Source: an uncultured Christensenellaceae bacterium (GTDB lineage Bacteria > Bacillota > Clostridia > Christensenellales > CAG-314). Taken from it: 64,000 nt of DNA. Below the pieces are notes generated by a model that made no database searches, was not told where the DNA came from, and worked only from the letters and a program-made list of their open reading frames with translations. A program made the position numbers and the translations under genes. Below are positions 1 through 8,302 of this stretch, piece after piece; positions within the stretch are counted from its first letter, which is position 1, and every line of letters begins with the position of its first letter. The stretch covers positions 1 to 64,000 of the forward strand of contig CAJUCX010000001.1 in NCBI GenBank assembly GCA_910585195.1, read 5' to 3'.

Positions 1-23
1 CTTTCTAATAAAGTTTAGCTAAA

Positions 24-56
24 AGCACTCGAATAAAATGTTCGAGTGCTTTTTTT
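24..56 (+). terminator. intrinsic terminator, probably bidirectional
   Basis: Perfect 10-bp inverted repeat (AGCACTCGAA / TTCGAGTGCT) with a 7-base loop and a run of T on the plus strand. It would end a plus-strand gene lying left of the window. On the minus strand it is followed by TTTTA, so it may also stop transcripts reading out of the P-type ATPase gene at 185-2626. The bases between 60 and 184 hold no gene. Confidence 0.85.
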
Positions 57-184
57 CATAATCTGAAAGCGTATCAATAAAATATTTTTTTTTGGGGGGC
101 AATTCCCTATGGGAAGTGCGCTTTTTTGCAGGGGCTTTTTTATAAAGTTCGGTTATATATTTTCAGTCGCAAAATTTTGATTTG

Positions 185-2626
185 CTATATAAGTTTAAGT
201 TTTGCAAACAGTCTTGTAAACAACAACATCAGCGGGAATGAGAATTCTATCACGCAAATTGCAATAATTATCTGCACGTTGTCCAGCACCGCATAGTCGA
301 AGAACCAACCGAAACAAGTTATGCAAATTATCGTAAACACTGTGGCAAGCAACATAACTATACTTCTGAAAGTATTTAACGGTTTGCAGTTGAAGTACAA
401 TGCAAACAGCACCGCAAAGGTATAAGTAAGCGCCGCAATAGTTTCCAACTGAGCCTGCTCGACCGGTATCATAAATGTACATATCAAATAAACCGCCGTC
501 GTGCCCAAAATAAAGGTGAGAGAATTTGGCAAAGCCTTCTTAAAGACGTTAGGCAAAAACCGCCCTTTAATAATATTGGTATTAGGCTGAATTGCCAGCA
601 ACGCCGCAGGCATACCTACTATAAACACTTCCAGCGGCATAATGTTGCTCGTGGAGTACGGATAAGTAAGATTTAACACAAGCGCAAGTATCGTAAGCAC
701 TATCGTATAAATTGTTTTCATAAAAAACAACGATGCTACGCTTTGTATGTTGTTTACTACCCTTCTGCCTTCGCCAACCACCTTAGGCAAGGAGCCGAAG
801 TTGTTGTCTATCAGCACCAAATGTGCAATGTTGCGCGCCGCTTCGCTTCCCGCAGCCATTGCTATAGAGCAGTCTGCTTCACGCATTGCGAGAATGTCGT
901 TTACGCCGTCGCCCGTCATTGCAACCGTCTTTTTTACTTTGCGCATTGCTTTGACGAGTATCGCCTTTTGGTCGGGAGTAACCCTGCCGAAAACCGTGTA
1001 ATTGCCTGCCGCTTCCGCAACTTGGTCGTCTGACATACCTTCGAGACTGATATACTTATCTGCGTAGTCTATACCTACTTTTTTTGCAATTTCCGATACG
1101 GTTATAGGGTTGTCGCCTGAAATAACTTTTACTTCCACGCCGTTGTCCTTAAACCATTTTATCGTTTCCGGCGCGTCGGGTCTTATTCTGTCCTCTATCA
1201 CAATCAAAGCGACGGGACGCCTTACGCTAGGCAGTTTAGGCGCTTCGCCGTCTTTAACCAAGATTTGCGACGCAGAGTTTGCAAGCACCAACACGCGGTA
1301 ACCCTGCTCTGCATATTTCTGCACCAAACCGTCAATTTTTACGCTGCCGTTGGGCAACACGAATTCGGGCGCGCCCAAAAAGTAAGTGCCGTCTACGTCA
1401 AACGAAACAGCGGAAAATTTACGCGCCGAAGAAAACGGCAATTTAGCCGAAACTTTCATACCCTTTGCCGTGCCGAACTTTTCGCGCAGGGCAATGGAAG
1501 TCATATTGTTGTCGTCCAACGCGCGCATCATATTGCCTATTATTTGCTTTACGGTTTTTGCGCTGTCGTTTTTAATTTCGATTACTTCTTCCACAGACAT
1601 AGTGCCGTCGGTAATGGTACCCGTCTTATCAAGACACAACACGTTTACCCGCGCAAGCATTTCTATACAATACAATTCCTGCACCAAGGTATTGCGCTTT
1701 GCAAGTCTCATTACGCTTACCGCCAAAGTTACGCTTGTAAGCAAAAACGGCCCCGCAGGTATCATAGAAATTACGCTGCCCGCCGTTTTGCTGACGGCGT
1801 ATATAACGGCGTCTACGGCTTCGCCGGCAGCATCGAACAGCGGAGCGTTGTTGAAGTTGTTCAAAAACGAAAACACCGCGATAGGTACGATAATTACTGC
1901 AATTACTTTGAGAATAAGGTTTAACGACTTTAACAGTTCCGACCTAGGCTTTTGATATTTTTTTGCCTGCAAAGTAAGCCCCTGTATATAATTGTGTGTG
2001 CCTATTTTATCTACGCGCGCAACGCAACTGCCGCTGGTTATAAAACTGCCTGCATACACGGTGTCGCCGCGTTTTTTCATTACCGAAACAGATTCGCCCG
2101 TAAGCATAGATTCGTTTACTTCTACGGTGCCTTCCACCACTATCGCGTCTGCGCAAATTTGTTTGCCCAGCGACAGCAGCATAATGTCGTCAAGCACTAC
2201 GTCGTCTACGGAAATTTCCATCTCGGCGCCGTCGCGTCTTACAGTAGCCAACGGAGCGGACACAAGCGACAGTTTTTCTATCGTCTTTTTGGACTTTATC
2301 TCCTGCACTATGGCAATGCTCGTGTTTGCAACCAACACTGCCATAAATAAAATTTGGTTCCACAAACCGAAATACGCCAAAGCAATAAATACTATGATAT
2401 ATATAAAGTTAAAAAAGGTAAACAAATTTGACAGGAAAATCTGCAAGTAAGATTTACCCGTATTTTTTTCGACGTAGTTTGTAAGTCCGCTTTCAGTACG
2501 CAAGTCAACTTGCTGATAAGTCAGACCCCTGTCGGGTTTTGGAGAATATCTGTCCGCCGTGTGCAAAGACGCGGTGGTTTTTCTTCTCTTTTTTTTGTTG
2601 TCCTTTGCGGAAGTATTGTTTGCCAT
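185..2626 (-). CDS. P-type cation ATPase, CtpE-like
   Basis: 813-residue ATP-driven membrane cation pump. Visible P-type signatures are TGES (about residues 176-179), the phosphorylation motif DKTGT with Asp 333, and the hinge motif TGDGVND. A Lys-rich N-terminus precedes paired membrane segments near 61-100 and 235-255, with a further group at the C-terminus. The M4 ion-site motif reads IPAGP (about 289-293) in place of the PEGL form typical of Ca/Mg pumps. The LPFSSARK stretch in the nucleotide-binding domain resembles the CtpE group, so Ca2+ or another divalent cation is the likely substrate; this is inference. The start lies 3 bp after hisS, so the two genes are probably co-transcribed. 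The ribosome site is weak, which suggests translational coupling. Confidence 0.88.
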   Translation of the reverse strand: MANNTSAKDNKKKRRKTTASLHTADRYSPKPDRGLTYQQVDLRTESGLTNYVEKNTGKSYLQIFLSNLFTFFNFIYIIVFIALAYFGLWNQILFMAVLVANTSIAIVQEIKSKKTIEKLSLVSAPLATVRRDGAEMEISVDDVVLDDIMLLSLGKQICADAIVVEGTVEVNESMLTGESVSVMKKRGDTVYAGSFITSGSCVARVDKIGTHNYIQGLTLQAKKYQKPRSELLKSLNLILKVIAVIIVPIAVFSFLNNFNNAPLFDAAGEAVDAVIYAVSKTAGSVISMIPAGPFLLTSVTLAVSVMRLAKRNTLVQELYCIEMLARVNVLCLDKTGTITDGTMSVEEVIEIKNDSAKTVKQIIGNMMRALDDNNMTSIALREKFGTAKGMKVSAKLPFSSARKFSAVSFDVDGTYFLGAPEFVLPNGSVKIDGLVQKYAEQGYRVLVLANSASQILVKDGEAPKLPSVRRPVALIVIEDRIRPDAPETIKWFKDNGVEVKVISGDNPITVSEIAKKVGIDYADKYISLEGMSDDQVAEAAGNYTVFGRVTPDQKAILVKAMRKVKKTVAMTGDGVNDILAMREADCSIAMAAGSEAARNIAHLVLIDNNFGSLPKVVGEGRRVVNNIQSVASLFFMKTIYTIVLTILALVLNLTYPYSTSNIMPLEVFIVGMPAALLAIQPNTNIIKGRFLPNVFKKALPNSLTFILGTTAVYLICTFMIPVEQAQLETIAALTYTFAVLFALYFNCKPLNTFRSIVMLLATVFTIICITCFGWFFDYAVLDNVQIIIAICVIEFSFPLMLLFTRLFAKLKLI

Positions 2627-2628
2627 AT

Positions 2629-3873
2629 TTAATCTGTAATTCTTATTTCACCTTTTTCGTTTACTTGATAAATTTCGATATATCCCTGGTTTTTGAGTTG
2701 CTCCAACATATAGCCGAAGTTTTTAATTCGTTTTTGCACAAGGCAAATTTCGCCTTGCTCTCTCTTTTTAGACGCTTTGTCAAAAACGTCAGCGACGACG
2801 TCTGCATTGCAGCGGCTGTCTATTACAAAAGCGGTTTTCTTTCTTCCGTCGTCAAATTTTACACCCTGCTCCTGCAAAACGGTAAAAATTCTTTCAAACC
2901 CGATGGAAAATCCGCACGCAGGCACGTCTCTGTTTAAGAAGCGTCCCAACATATTGTCGTATCTTCCGCCGCCTGCCACCGAAATGCCGAAGCCGTCGAC
3001 TGCAATTTCAAATATAGGTCCGGTGTAATAATTCATTCCGCGTACAAGCGTACAGTCGAATTTAAGTTTGAAATTTCCGTTTTTGTTGATGTCGATTATC
3101 GTTTGAAGATTGTCAAACACTTTATCGTCTACGATGCCCGTCAATAAATGTCTTGCCTTGTCCAACCCCTGTGCGGAAATATCGGTTACGGTGTTTATAA
3201 GCAAATTTGCACAGTTGCCGTCAAGCCCTTCCGAAACAAGTTCGCTCGCGACGCCGTCGGCGCCAATTTTGTCGAGTTTGTCTAATGCGATAAACACTTT
3301 GTCGAAATCTTCCTCGCAAAAGCCTGCTTTTTGCGCAAGCCCTTTGAGAATTTTTCTGTCGTTTATTTTTACCGTAAAACCGCTTAAACCCAGTTTTGAA
3401 AGCGCAGTCGTTGTTGCGGAAATAAGTTCCGTCTCAGCAATGCAAGACTCTTCGCCGATTATATCTATATCGCATTGCACAAATTGACGAAATCTGCCTT
3501 TTTGCGGTCTTTCCGCGCGCCAGACGTTGCCTATTTGAATTGCCTTAAACACGTTTGGCAAATTGCCGTTGTTGTTTGCATAATATCTCGAAAGCGGCAC
3601 GGTAAGGTCATATCTCAAACCCAAATCGCAAAGTTGGTCGCCCTCTGCATTTTCCAACTTTTCGCCGCGCTTCAAAATTTTGAATATGAGTTTTTCGTTG
3701 TCGCCGCCTTGTTTGGAGGTAAGCGTCTTTATATCTTCCACGCACGGAGTTTCGATTTCCGTAAAACCGTAAGACGAATAAACCTGCCTTATCGTATCCA
3801 AAATTCGGCGGCGCAGTTTCAAATCGTCAGGGAGAATATCTCTCATTCCTTTTGGCGGTGTTTTAGGTAACAT
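2629..3873 (-). CDS. hisS: histidyl-tRNA synthetase
   Basis: 414 residues, normal family length. Charges tRNA-His with histidine in the cytoplasm. The N-terminal PKGMRDILP start, class II motif 2 (RAERPQKGRFRQF, about residue 120) and the histidine-binding segment LVRGMNYYTG are all visible, followed by a C-terminal anticodon-binding domain. The motif 2 wording (WRAERPQKGRFRQF) looks more like Bacteroidetes or eukaryote-type enzymes than the usual Bacillus FRYERPQ form, as I remember those families. The ATG follows an AACGGAGG ribosome site and a strong promoter at 3909-3937. First gene of an operon with the P-type ATPase. Confidence 0.95.
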   Translation of the reverse strand: MLPKTPPKGMRDILPDDLKLRRRILDTIRQVYSSYGFTEIETPCVEDIKTLTSKQGGDNEKLIFKILKRGEKLENAEGDQLCDLGLRYDLTVPLSRYYANNNGNLPNVFKAIQIGNVWRAERPQKGRFRQFVQCDIDIIGEESCIAETELISATTTALSKLGLSGFTVKINDRKILKGLAQKAGFCEEDFDKVFIALDKLDKIGADGVASELVSEGLDGNCANLLINTVTDISAQGLDKARHLLTGIVDDKVFDNLQTIIDINKNGNFKLKFDCTLVRGMNYYTGPIFEIAVDGFGISVAGGGRYDNMLGRFLNRDVPACGFSIGFERIFTVLQEQGVKFDDGRKKTAFVIDSRCNADVVADVFDKASKKREQGEICLVQKRIKNFGYMLEQLKNQGYIEIYQVNEKGEIRITD

Positions 3874-3908
3874 CTTTTTCCTCCGTTAATGATAAAAATA
3901 TCTTTAAG

Positions 3909-3937
3909 AGTTTATCACACGGCAAACTTCGTGTCAA
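3909..3937 (-). promoter_or_regulatory. sigma-A type promoter for hisS
   Basis: On the minus strand TTGACA, a 17-bp spacer and TAAACT preceded by TG (extended -10). Predicted start of transcription near 3902, about 30 bases before the hisS ATG. Confidence 0.75.
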
Positions 3938-4008
3938 ATAAGCCGATATACAATAAATAAACTTACTTAAAACGTTTTTTGCCGTATTTGATATAAAATT
4001 TGTGTTTT

Positions 4009-5814
4009 TTACTGCTCAAAATAAGCAATAGAGTAACCGTAGGGCTGCAAAATGCCTTCAACTTCCCCAAAAACCGTCGTTGCGCCTTTTTTTGTCGGTT
4101 TTTTCTGCAAAACGCCGCTTGTATTTACGCATATATGATACCAACGCTTTTTGTCTTTGCGTAAATAAGAAAGCACGCCGTTTTTGAATTTTATATTTTT
4201 GACTTCCGCAAAGGCAAACAGTTTGTCTTCTCTGAGTTTACCGAGCGCCTTATAGAAACTTACAAGCTCTTTGTCTTCTTTGCCCCAAGGGTAGCACATA
4301 CGGCAGAACGGGTCGCCGAAGCCCTGCAAACCTGCCTCGTCGCCGTAAAACAGGCACGGCACGCCGTACAAGGTATATTGCAATACAGCCGCGCTTTTAA
4401 GTTTGGCTTTTGACTTTTTAAGTTGTTCATCGTCCAACCTAAATGCAGCCTGCGCGTCTTTGCCATCGACTTTTACGTCGGAAAGCGCCGTTAAAATTCT
4501 TTTGGTGTCGTGCGACGACAACAAATTGAACATCTTGTCAAGACTGTGTTTTGGGTAATTGTTTATTTGCCGTTTCAATAAATTTACAAAAGCGTCGCCG
4601 TCCCCCGTATTCATTAAAGAAATTATACCGTCTTTTAGCGGGTAATTCATAACGCTGTCCAGCTGCCCGCCCTGAAAGTATTTTCTGCGCACGCCGTAAG
4701 AAATTTTGTCTGTTGCGTTTTCCCACACTTCGCCGATAATTACGTTGTCTCCGCAATTTTTTATCGCACTGCAAAGCGGATATAAAAAGCCGTCGGGCAG
4801 TTCGTCCGCAACGTCAAGGCGCATACCTTTGACGCCCATATCGAACCATTTTGGTACAACCTTATTGCAGACAAAATCGATGTAACTAGGGTTTGTTTCT
4901 TCAACCTCGGGCAAAGTGTCTATACCCCACCAACTTTTGTATTTGTTTGGATATTCTTCGAAACTATACCAGCCGTAATAAGGAGAGTCTTTTGATTGAT
5001 ACGCTCCGCAACTGTCGTAATTGCCGTATTTGTTGAAGTATACGCTGTCGTCGCCCGTGTGGCTGAAAACGCCGTCTAATATAACGGCAATGCCGAGTTT
5101 GTTTGCCTCTTGTATAAAGTTTGCAAAAATTTCTTCGTTGCCGAAGCCCTCGTCAATTTTGAGGTAATCGCCCGTGTTATATTTGTGGTTGGAGTTGGAT
5201 TGAAAAATCGGGCTTAAATATATAAGCGTAGTGCCGAGACTCTTTATATATTTAAGTTTTTGCAAAATGCCGGAAATATTTCCGCCGAAAAACTCATTGT
5301 TCAAAACTTCTCCGTCTACGGGTCTGTAATCGGGTATGGCGTACCAGTCTGCGTTTATTTTTGCATTTTTGGGGTAGCCCCCTACGCCGTCTTTGCAAAA
5401 TCTGTCTACGAAAATATGATAAACAACTCCGCCTGCAAACCAGTATGCATTTTTTGAACTTGTTTCATACACCGTCAACTGATATGCGCTTTCCGCCCTA
5501 TCGCACAACACGCCGTCAAGACTGTCCGACGCGCAGACGAATTTTACTCCGCAGTTTGTTTCTGCCTCGAAGTAATAAAAATACAAGCCTTTTTCCGCAA
5601 AAGAAATTTTAAGTTTGTAAGTGCAAAAGTCCGCTTGCTTTACGCACGGCATAAAGCGTCTGTATAAAATACCGCCGTCCTTGTAAAAACAAAAAAATAC
5701 ACGGTTGACGCCGACGTTTTTGTCAAGTTTCAAAGTTATATTGAAAGTTTTGTTTTTCGGCACCGCGCCGACTATACTTTTGTAAGTTTTTACCGTAGGG
5801 TTAAACTTTACCAT
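4009..5814 (-). CDS. GH13 alpha-amylase / cyclomaltodextrinase-like hydrolase
   Basis: 601 residues with no signal peptide, so it probably acts on intracellular malto-oligosaccharides or glycogen. A beta-rich N-terminal domain (about 1-115) resembles the modules of neopullulanase-type enzymes. The TIM barrel starts near YHIFVDRF (132). Catalytic residues are visible: nucleophile Asp 334 in GMRLDVADE, acid/base Glu 362 in IIGEVW and Asp 436 in SSHDTKR. Last gene of the glycogen locus, downstream of glgP with a hairpin between them. Ribosome site is weak and distant. Linkage specificity (alpha-1,4 or alpha-1,6) cannot be read from the sequence. Confidence 0.88.
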   Translation of the reverse strand: MVKFNPTVKTYKSIVGAVPKNKTFNITLKLDKNVGVNRVFFCFYKDGGILYRRFMPCVKQADFCTYKLKISFAEKGLYFYYFEAETNCGVKFVCASDSLDGVLCDRAESAYQLTVYETSSKNAYWFAGGVVYHIFVDRFCKDGVGGYPKNAKINADWYAIPDYRPVDGEVLNNEFFGGNISGILQKLKYIKSLGTTLIYLSPIFQSNSNHKYNTGDYLKIDEGFGNEEIFANFIQEANKLGIAVILDGVFSHTGDDSVYFNKYGNYDSCGAYQSKDSPYYGWYSFEEYPNKYKSWWGIDTLPEVEETNPSYIDFVCNKVVPKWFDMGVKGMRLDVADELPDGFLYPLCSAIKNCGDNVIIGEVWENATDKISYGVRRKYFQGGQLDSVMNYPLKDGIISLMNTGDGDAFVNLLKRQINNYPKHSLDKMFNLLSSHDTKRILTALSDVKVDGKDAQAAFRLDDEQLKKSKAKLKSAAVLQYTLYGVPCLFYGDEAGLQGFGDPFCRMCYPWGKEDKELVSFYKALGKLREDKLFAFAEVKNIKFKNGVLSYLRKDKKRWYHICVNTSGVLQKKPTKKGATTVFGEVEGILQPYGYSIAYFEQ

Positions 5815-5849
5815 TTTACCGTTAATGCTCCTCGTCTTTCATAAAAGTA

Positions 5850-5868
5850 CGCGGCAGTTTCTGCCGCG
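5850..5868 (-). terminator. strong stem-loop between glgP and the amylase gene
   Basis: 8-bp GC-rich stem (CGCGGCAG / CTGCCGCG) with a 3-base loop. The minus strand continues TACTTTTATG, a poor T-run, so it may be a leaky terminator or an mRNA processing or stability element rather than a full stop. The plus strand has the better T-run but no gene ends there. Confidence 0.5.
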
Positions 5869-5874
5869 CATTTT

Positions 5875-8289
5875 TTATACTTTTTTGAGATTCCAAATAT
5901 TTTTTGCATATTCTTCTATACTTCTGTCGGCAGAAAATCTTCCCGCTTTACTTATGTTTATAAGCGAGCGTTTGTTCCACTGCTGCGGTTTTTGGTAAAG
6001 CGCGTCCATATTTCGGTGCGCGTCCATATAACTGTCGAAATCCGCCAGACACATATACGGGTCCGCCACGGGCGAACGCGTCAGGAGATATTGCGCAATG
6101 TGCGAAAAATTCTCTCCGCCGATAGTTCCGTTGAGGCTGTCTATAATGCCCTTTATGGTCGGGTTTTGATTGTAAAGATAAGTCGAGTTGTAACCTTGAT
6201 GCCACAAATCTTCAACCTGCGACGCAGTCATACCGAAGATAAATATGTTGTCTTTTCCGACCGCTTCCGCCATTTCGACGTTGGCGCCGTCAAGAGTGCC
6301 TACCGTCAGCGCGCCGTTTAACATAAATTTCATATTGCCGGTGCCGCTTGCCTCTTTGCCTGCCAAAGAAATTTGTTGGCTTACTTCGCTTGCAGGCATA
6401 AGTTTTTCCGACATAGTTACGCAATAGTCTTCCAAAAATACGACGTTTATTTTTTGTTTAAGTTTAGGGTCGGCGTCGATTTCCCTTTCCAAAGCGCAAA
6501 TTATTTGTATAATCTGCTTTGCCATATAATACCCCGGCGCCGCCTTACCTGCAAATATAAAGGTTTGAGGCGAAACTTTTTTGTCGGGATTGTTTCTTAT
6601 ATCGTTAATTAACGCAATTATTTTAAGCACGTTTAAGAGTTGACGCTTATACTCGTGTATGCGCTTTGCCTGCACGTCAAACCTGCTTGCAGGGTCAATC
6701 GAAATGCCGTTTCTCTTATAGACGTAATTTGCAAAATCCACTTTGTTGTTAAGTTTTATTTCGCCAAGTCTTTTAAGCACGGTTTTGTCCGTAGTATATT
6801 TTTTAAGTTGCTCCAACTGAGAAGCATCTTTTACAAAACCGTCGCCGATAAGTTCCGCAATCAAATCGGAAAGTTGCGGGTTCGATTGGCAAAGCCATCT
6901 TCTGTAAGCGATGCCGTTTGTTACGTTTGTAAATTTTTCCGGCGTGTCGAGATAAAAATCTTTGAATATCGTATCTTTAATAATATTGCTGTGCAACGCC
7001 GAAACACCGTTTACCGAGTGCGAGCCTACGATAGACAAATTTGCCATACGCACTTTGTTGTAGTATAAAATCGCGCTGGTCTTTATTTTGCTTTCGTCGC
7101 CGTGATATTTGCTGCGCAAATGCTCGTTATGCCTGCGGTCGATTTCCAAAATAATATCGTAAATTCTAGGCAGCAGCATCTGTACGCGCGATTGGTCCCA
7201 CTCTTCCAATGCCTCCGCCATAACGGTATGGTTGGTGTAAGCGACGGTTTTGGTAACGATGTCAAACGCCTCGTCCCAACCCAAGCCGTATTCGTCCATA
7301 AGTATGCGCATAAGCTCAGGAATGCACAAAGCAGGGTGCGTATCGTTTATGTGAATTGCCGCCATATCCGGCAAAGTGCGGATATCTTTCCAGCGGCGCA
7401 TATGGTCTGCAATGATGTTTTGAATTGATGCGGAAACCAAAAAGTATTGCTGTTTAAGCCTTAGGGTCTTGCCTTCCGCGTGGTCATCCGACGGATAAAG
7501 GACCTTGGAAATAAGTTCCGCCTCACCCTGCATTTGCATGGTTCTTGCATAGTCGCCGGTGCTGAAAGACTTCATATCGAACACGCGATTGCTCTTTGCG
7601 CTCCACATTCTCAATATGCTTGCGCCGTCGCCGTAGCCGGAAATTATCATTTCGTAAGGCATAGCGATTATTTCGTCGCAATCTTTATATACAGGCGTAA
7701 GTTTGCCGTTCTGCCATTCGTAGTCGATTTTGCCGTTCATCTTGACGGTAACAGCGCTGTCCTGTCTTTGCACCATCCACACTTCTCCGCCCGGCAGCCA
7801 GTTGTCGGGAAGTTCCGTTTGCCAGCCGTCCACTACTTTTTGCTTAAACAAACCGTAGTCGTATCTTATGGTATAGCCCATTGCAGGGTAATCCAGCGAC
7901 GCCAACGAATCCATAAAACAAGCGGCAAGTCTGCCCAGACCGCCGTTGCCCAAACCCGCGTCGGGCTCTAAATCGAACAAGTCGTCAAGCTCTGCATAAG
8001 GTTTTAACACTTCGCGGAAAATTTCCGTAAGCTGCAAATTGAACAAACTTGTTTTTAACGATTGTCCAAGCAAAAACTCCATACAGATGTAATATACGCG
8101 CTTGCCTTTTTTTTCGTGTCTGCGGTGCGAAAAGGCATTGCGTTTTGTCAAAAGTTCGTCTCTAACCACAGCCGCGCAGGCGTTGTAAAGTTGTTCTTTA
8201 GTTGCTTCTGCCAGCGTTATGTTAAAGTATCTTTTAAGTTTGTCGTTTATTCTTTCCTGTGCGGTCAAAGAATTTGTAATCTGTGGCAT
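5875..8289 (-). CDS. glgP: glycogen/maltodextrin phosphorylase
   Basis: 804 residues, full length for GT35. Removes glucose-1-phosphate from glycogen non-reducing ends using phosphate and pyridoxal phosphate. The PLP-lysine motif EASGTGNMKFMLNG is intact with Lys 654. Other conserved blocks are FLLGQSL, LGNGGLGRLAACFMDS and KRIHEYKRQLLN. Start follows AAGGAGAAAT. It lies 14 bp after glgA, so synthesis and degradation genes appear co-expressed. Its product feeds the phosphoglucomutase encoded at the head of the locus. Confidence 0.97.
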   Translation of the reverse strand: MPQITNSLTAQERINDKLKRYFNITLAEATKEQLYNACAAVVRDELLTKRNAFSHRRHEKKGKRVYYICMEFLLGQSLKTSLFNLQLTEIFREVLKPYAELDDLFDLEPDAGLGNGGLGRLAACFMDSLASLDYPAMGYTIRYDYGLFKQKVVDGWQTELPDNWLPGGEVWMVQRQDSAVTVKMNGKIDYEWQNGKLTPVYKDCDEIIAMPYEMIISGYGDGASILRMWSAKSNRVFDMKSFSTGDYARTMQMQGEAELISKVLYPSDDHAEGKTLRLKQQYFLVSASIQNIIADHMRRWKDIRTLPDMAAIHINDTHPALCIPELMRILMDEYGLGWDEAFDIVTKTVAYTNHTVMAEALEEWDQSRVQMLLPRIYDIILEIDRRHNEHLRSKYHGDESKIKTSAILYYNKVRMANLSIVGSHSVNGVSALHSNIIKDTIFKDFYLDTPEKFTNVTNGIAYRRWLCQSNPQLSDLIAELIGDGFVKDASQLEQLKKYTTDKTVLKRLGEIKLNNKVDFANYVYKRNGISIDPASRFDVQAKRIHEYKRQLLNVLKIIALINDIRNNPDKKVSPQTFIFAGKAAPGYYMAKQIIQIICALEREIDADPKLKQKINVVFLEDYCVTMSEKLMPASEVSQQISLAGKEASGTGNMKFMLNGALTVGTLDGANVEMAEAVGKDNIFIFGMTASQVEDLWHQGYNSTYLYNQNPTIKGIIDSLNGTIGGENFSHIAQYLLTRSPVADPYMCLADFDSYMDAHRNMDALYQKPQQWNKRSLINISKAGRFSADRSIEEYAKNIWNLKKV

Positions 8290-8302
8290 ATTTCTCCTTT
8301 AA

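Noticed and set aside
102..116. TTCCC-TAT-GGGAA type hairpin after the P-type ATPase
   Set aside because: Stem of five pairs with no T-run on the minus strand; not convincing as a terminator.
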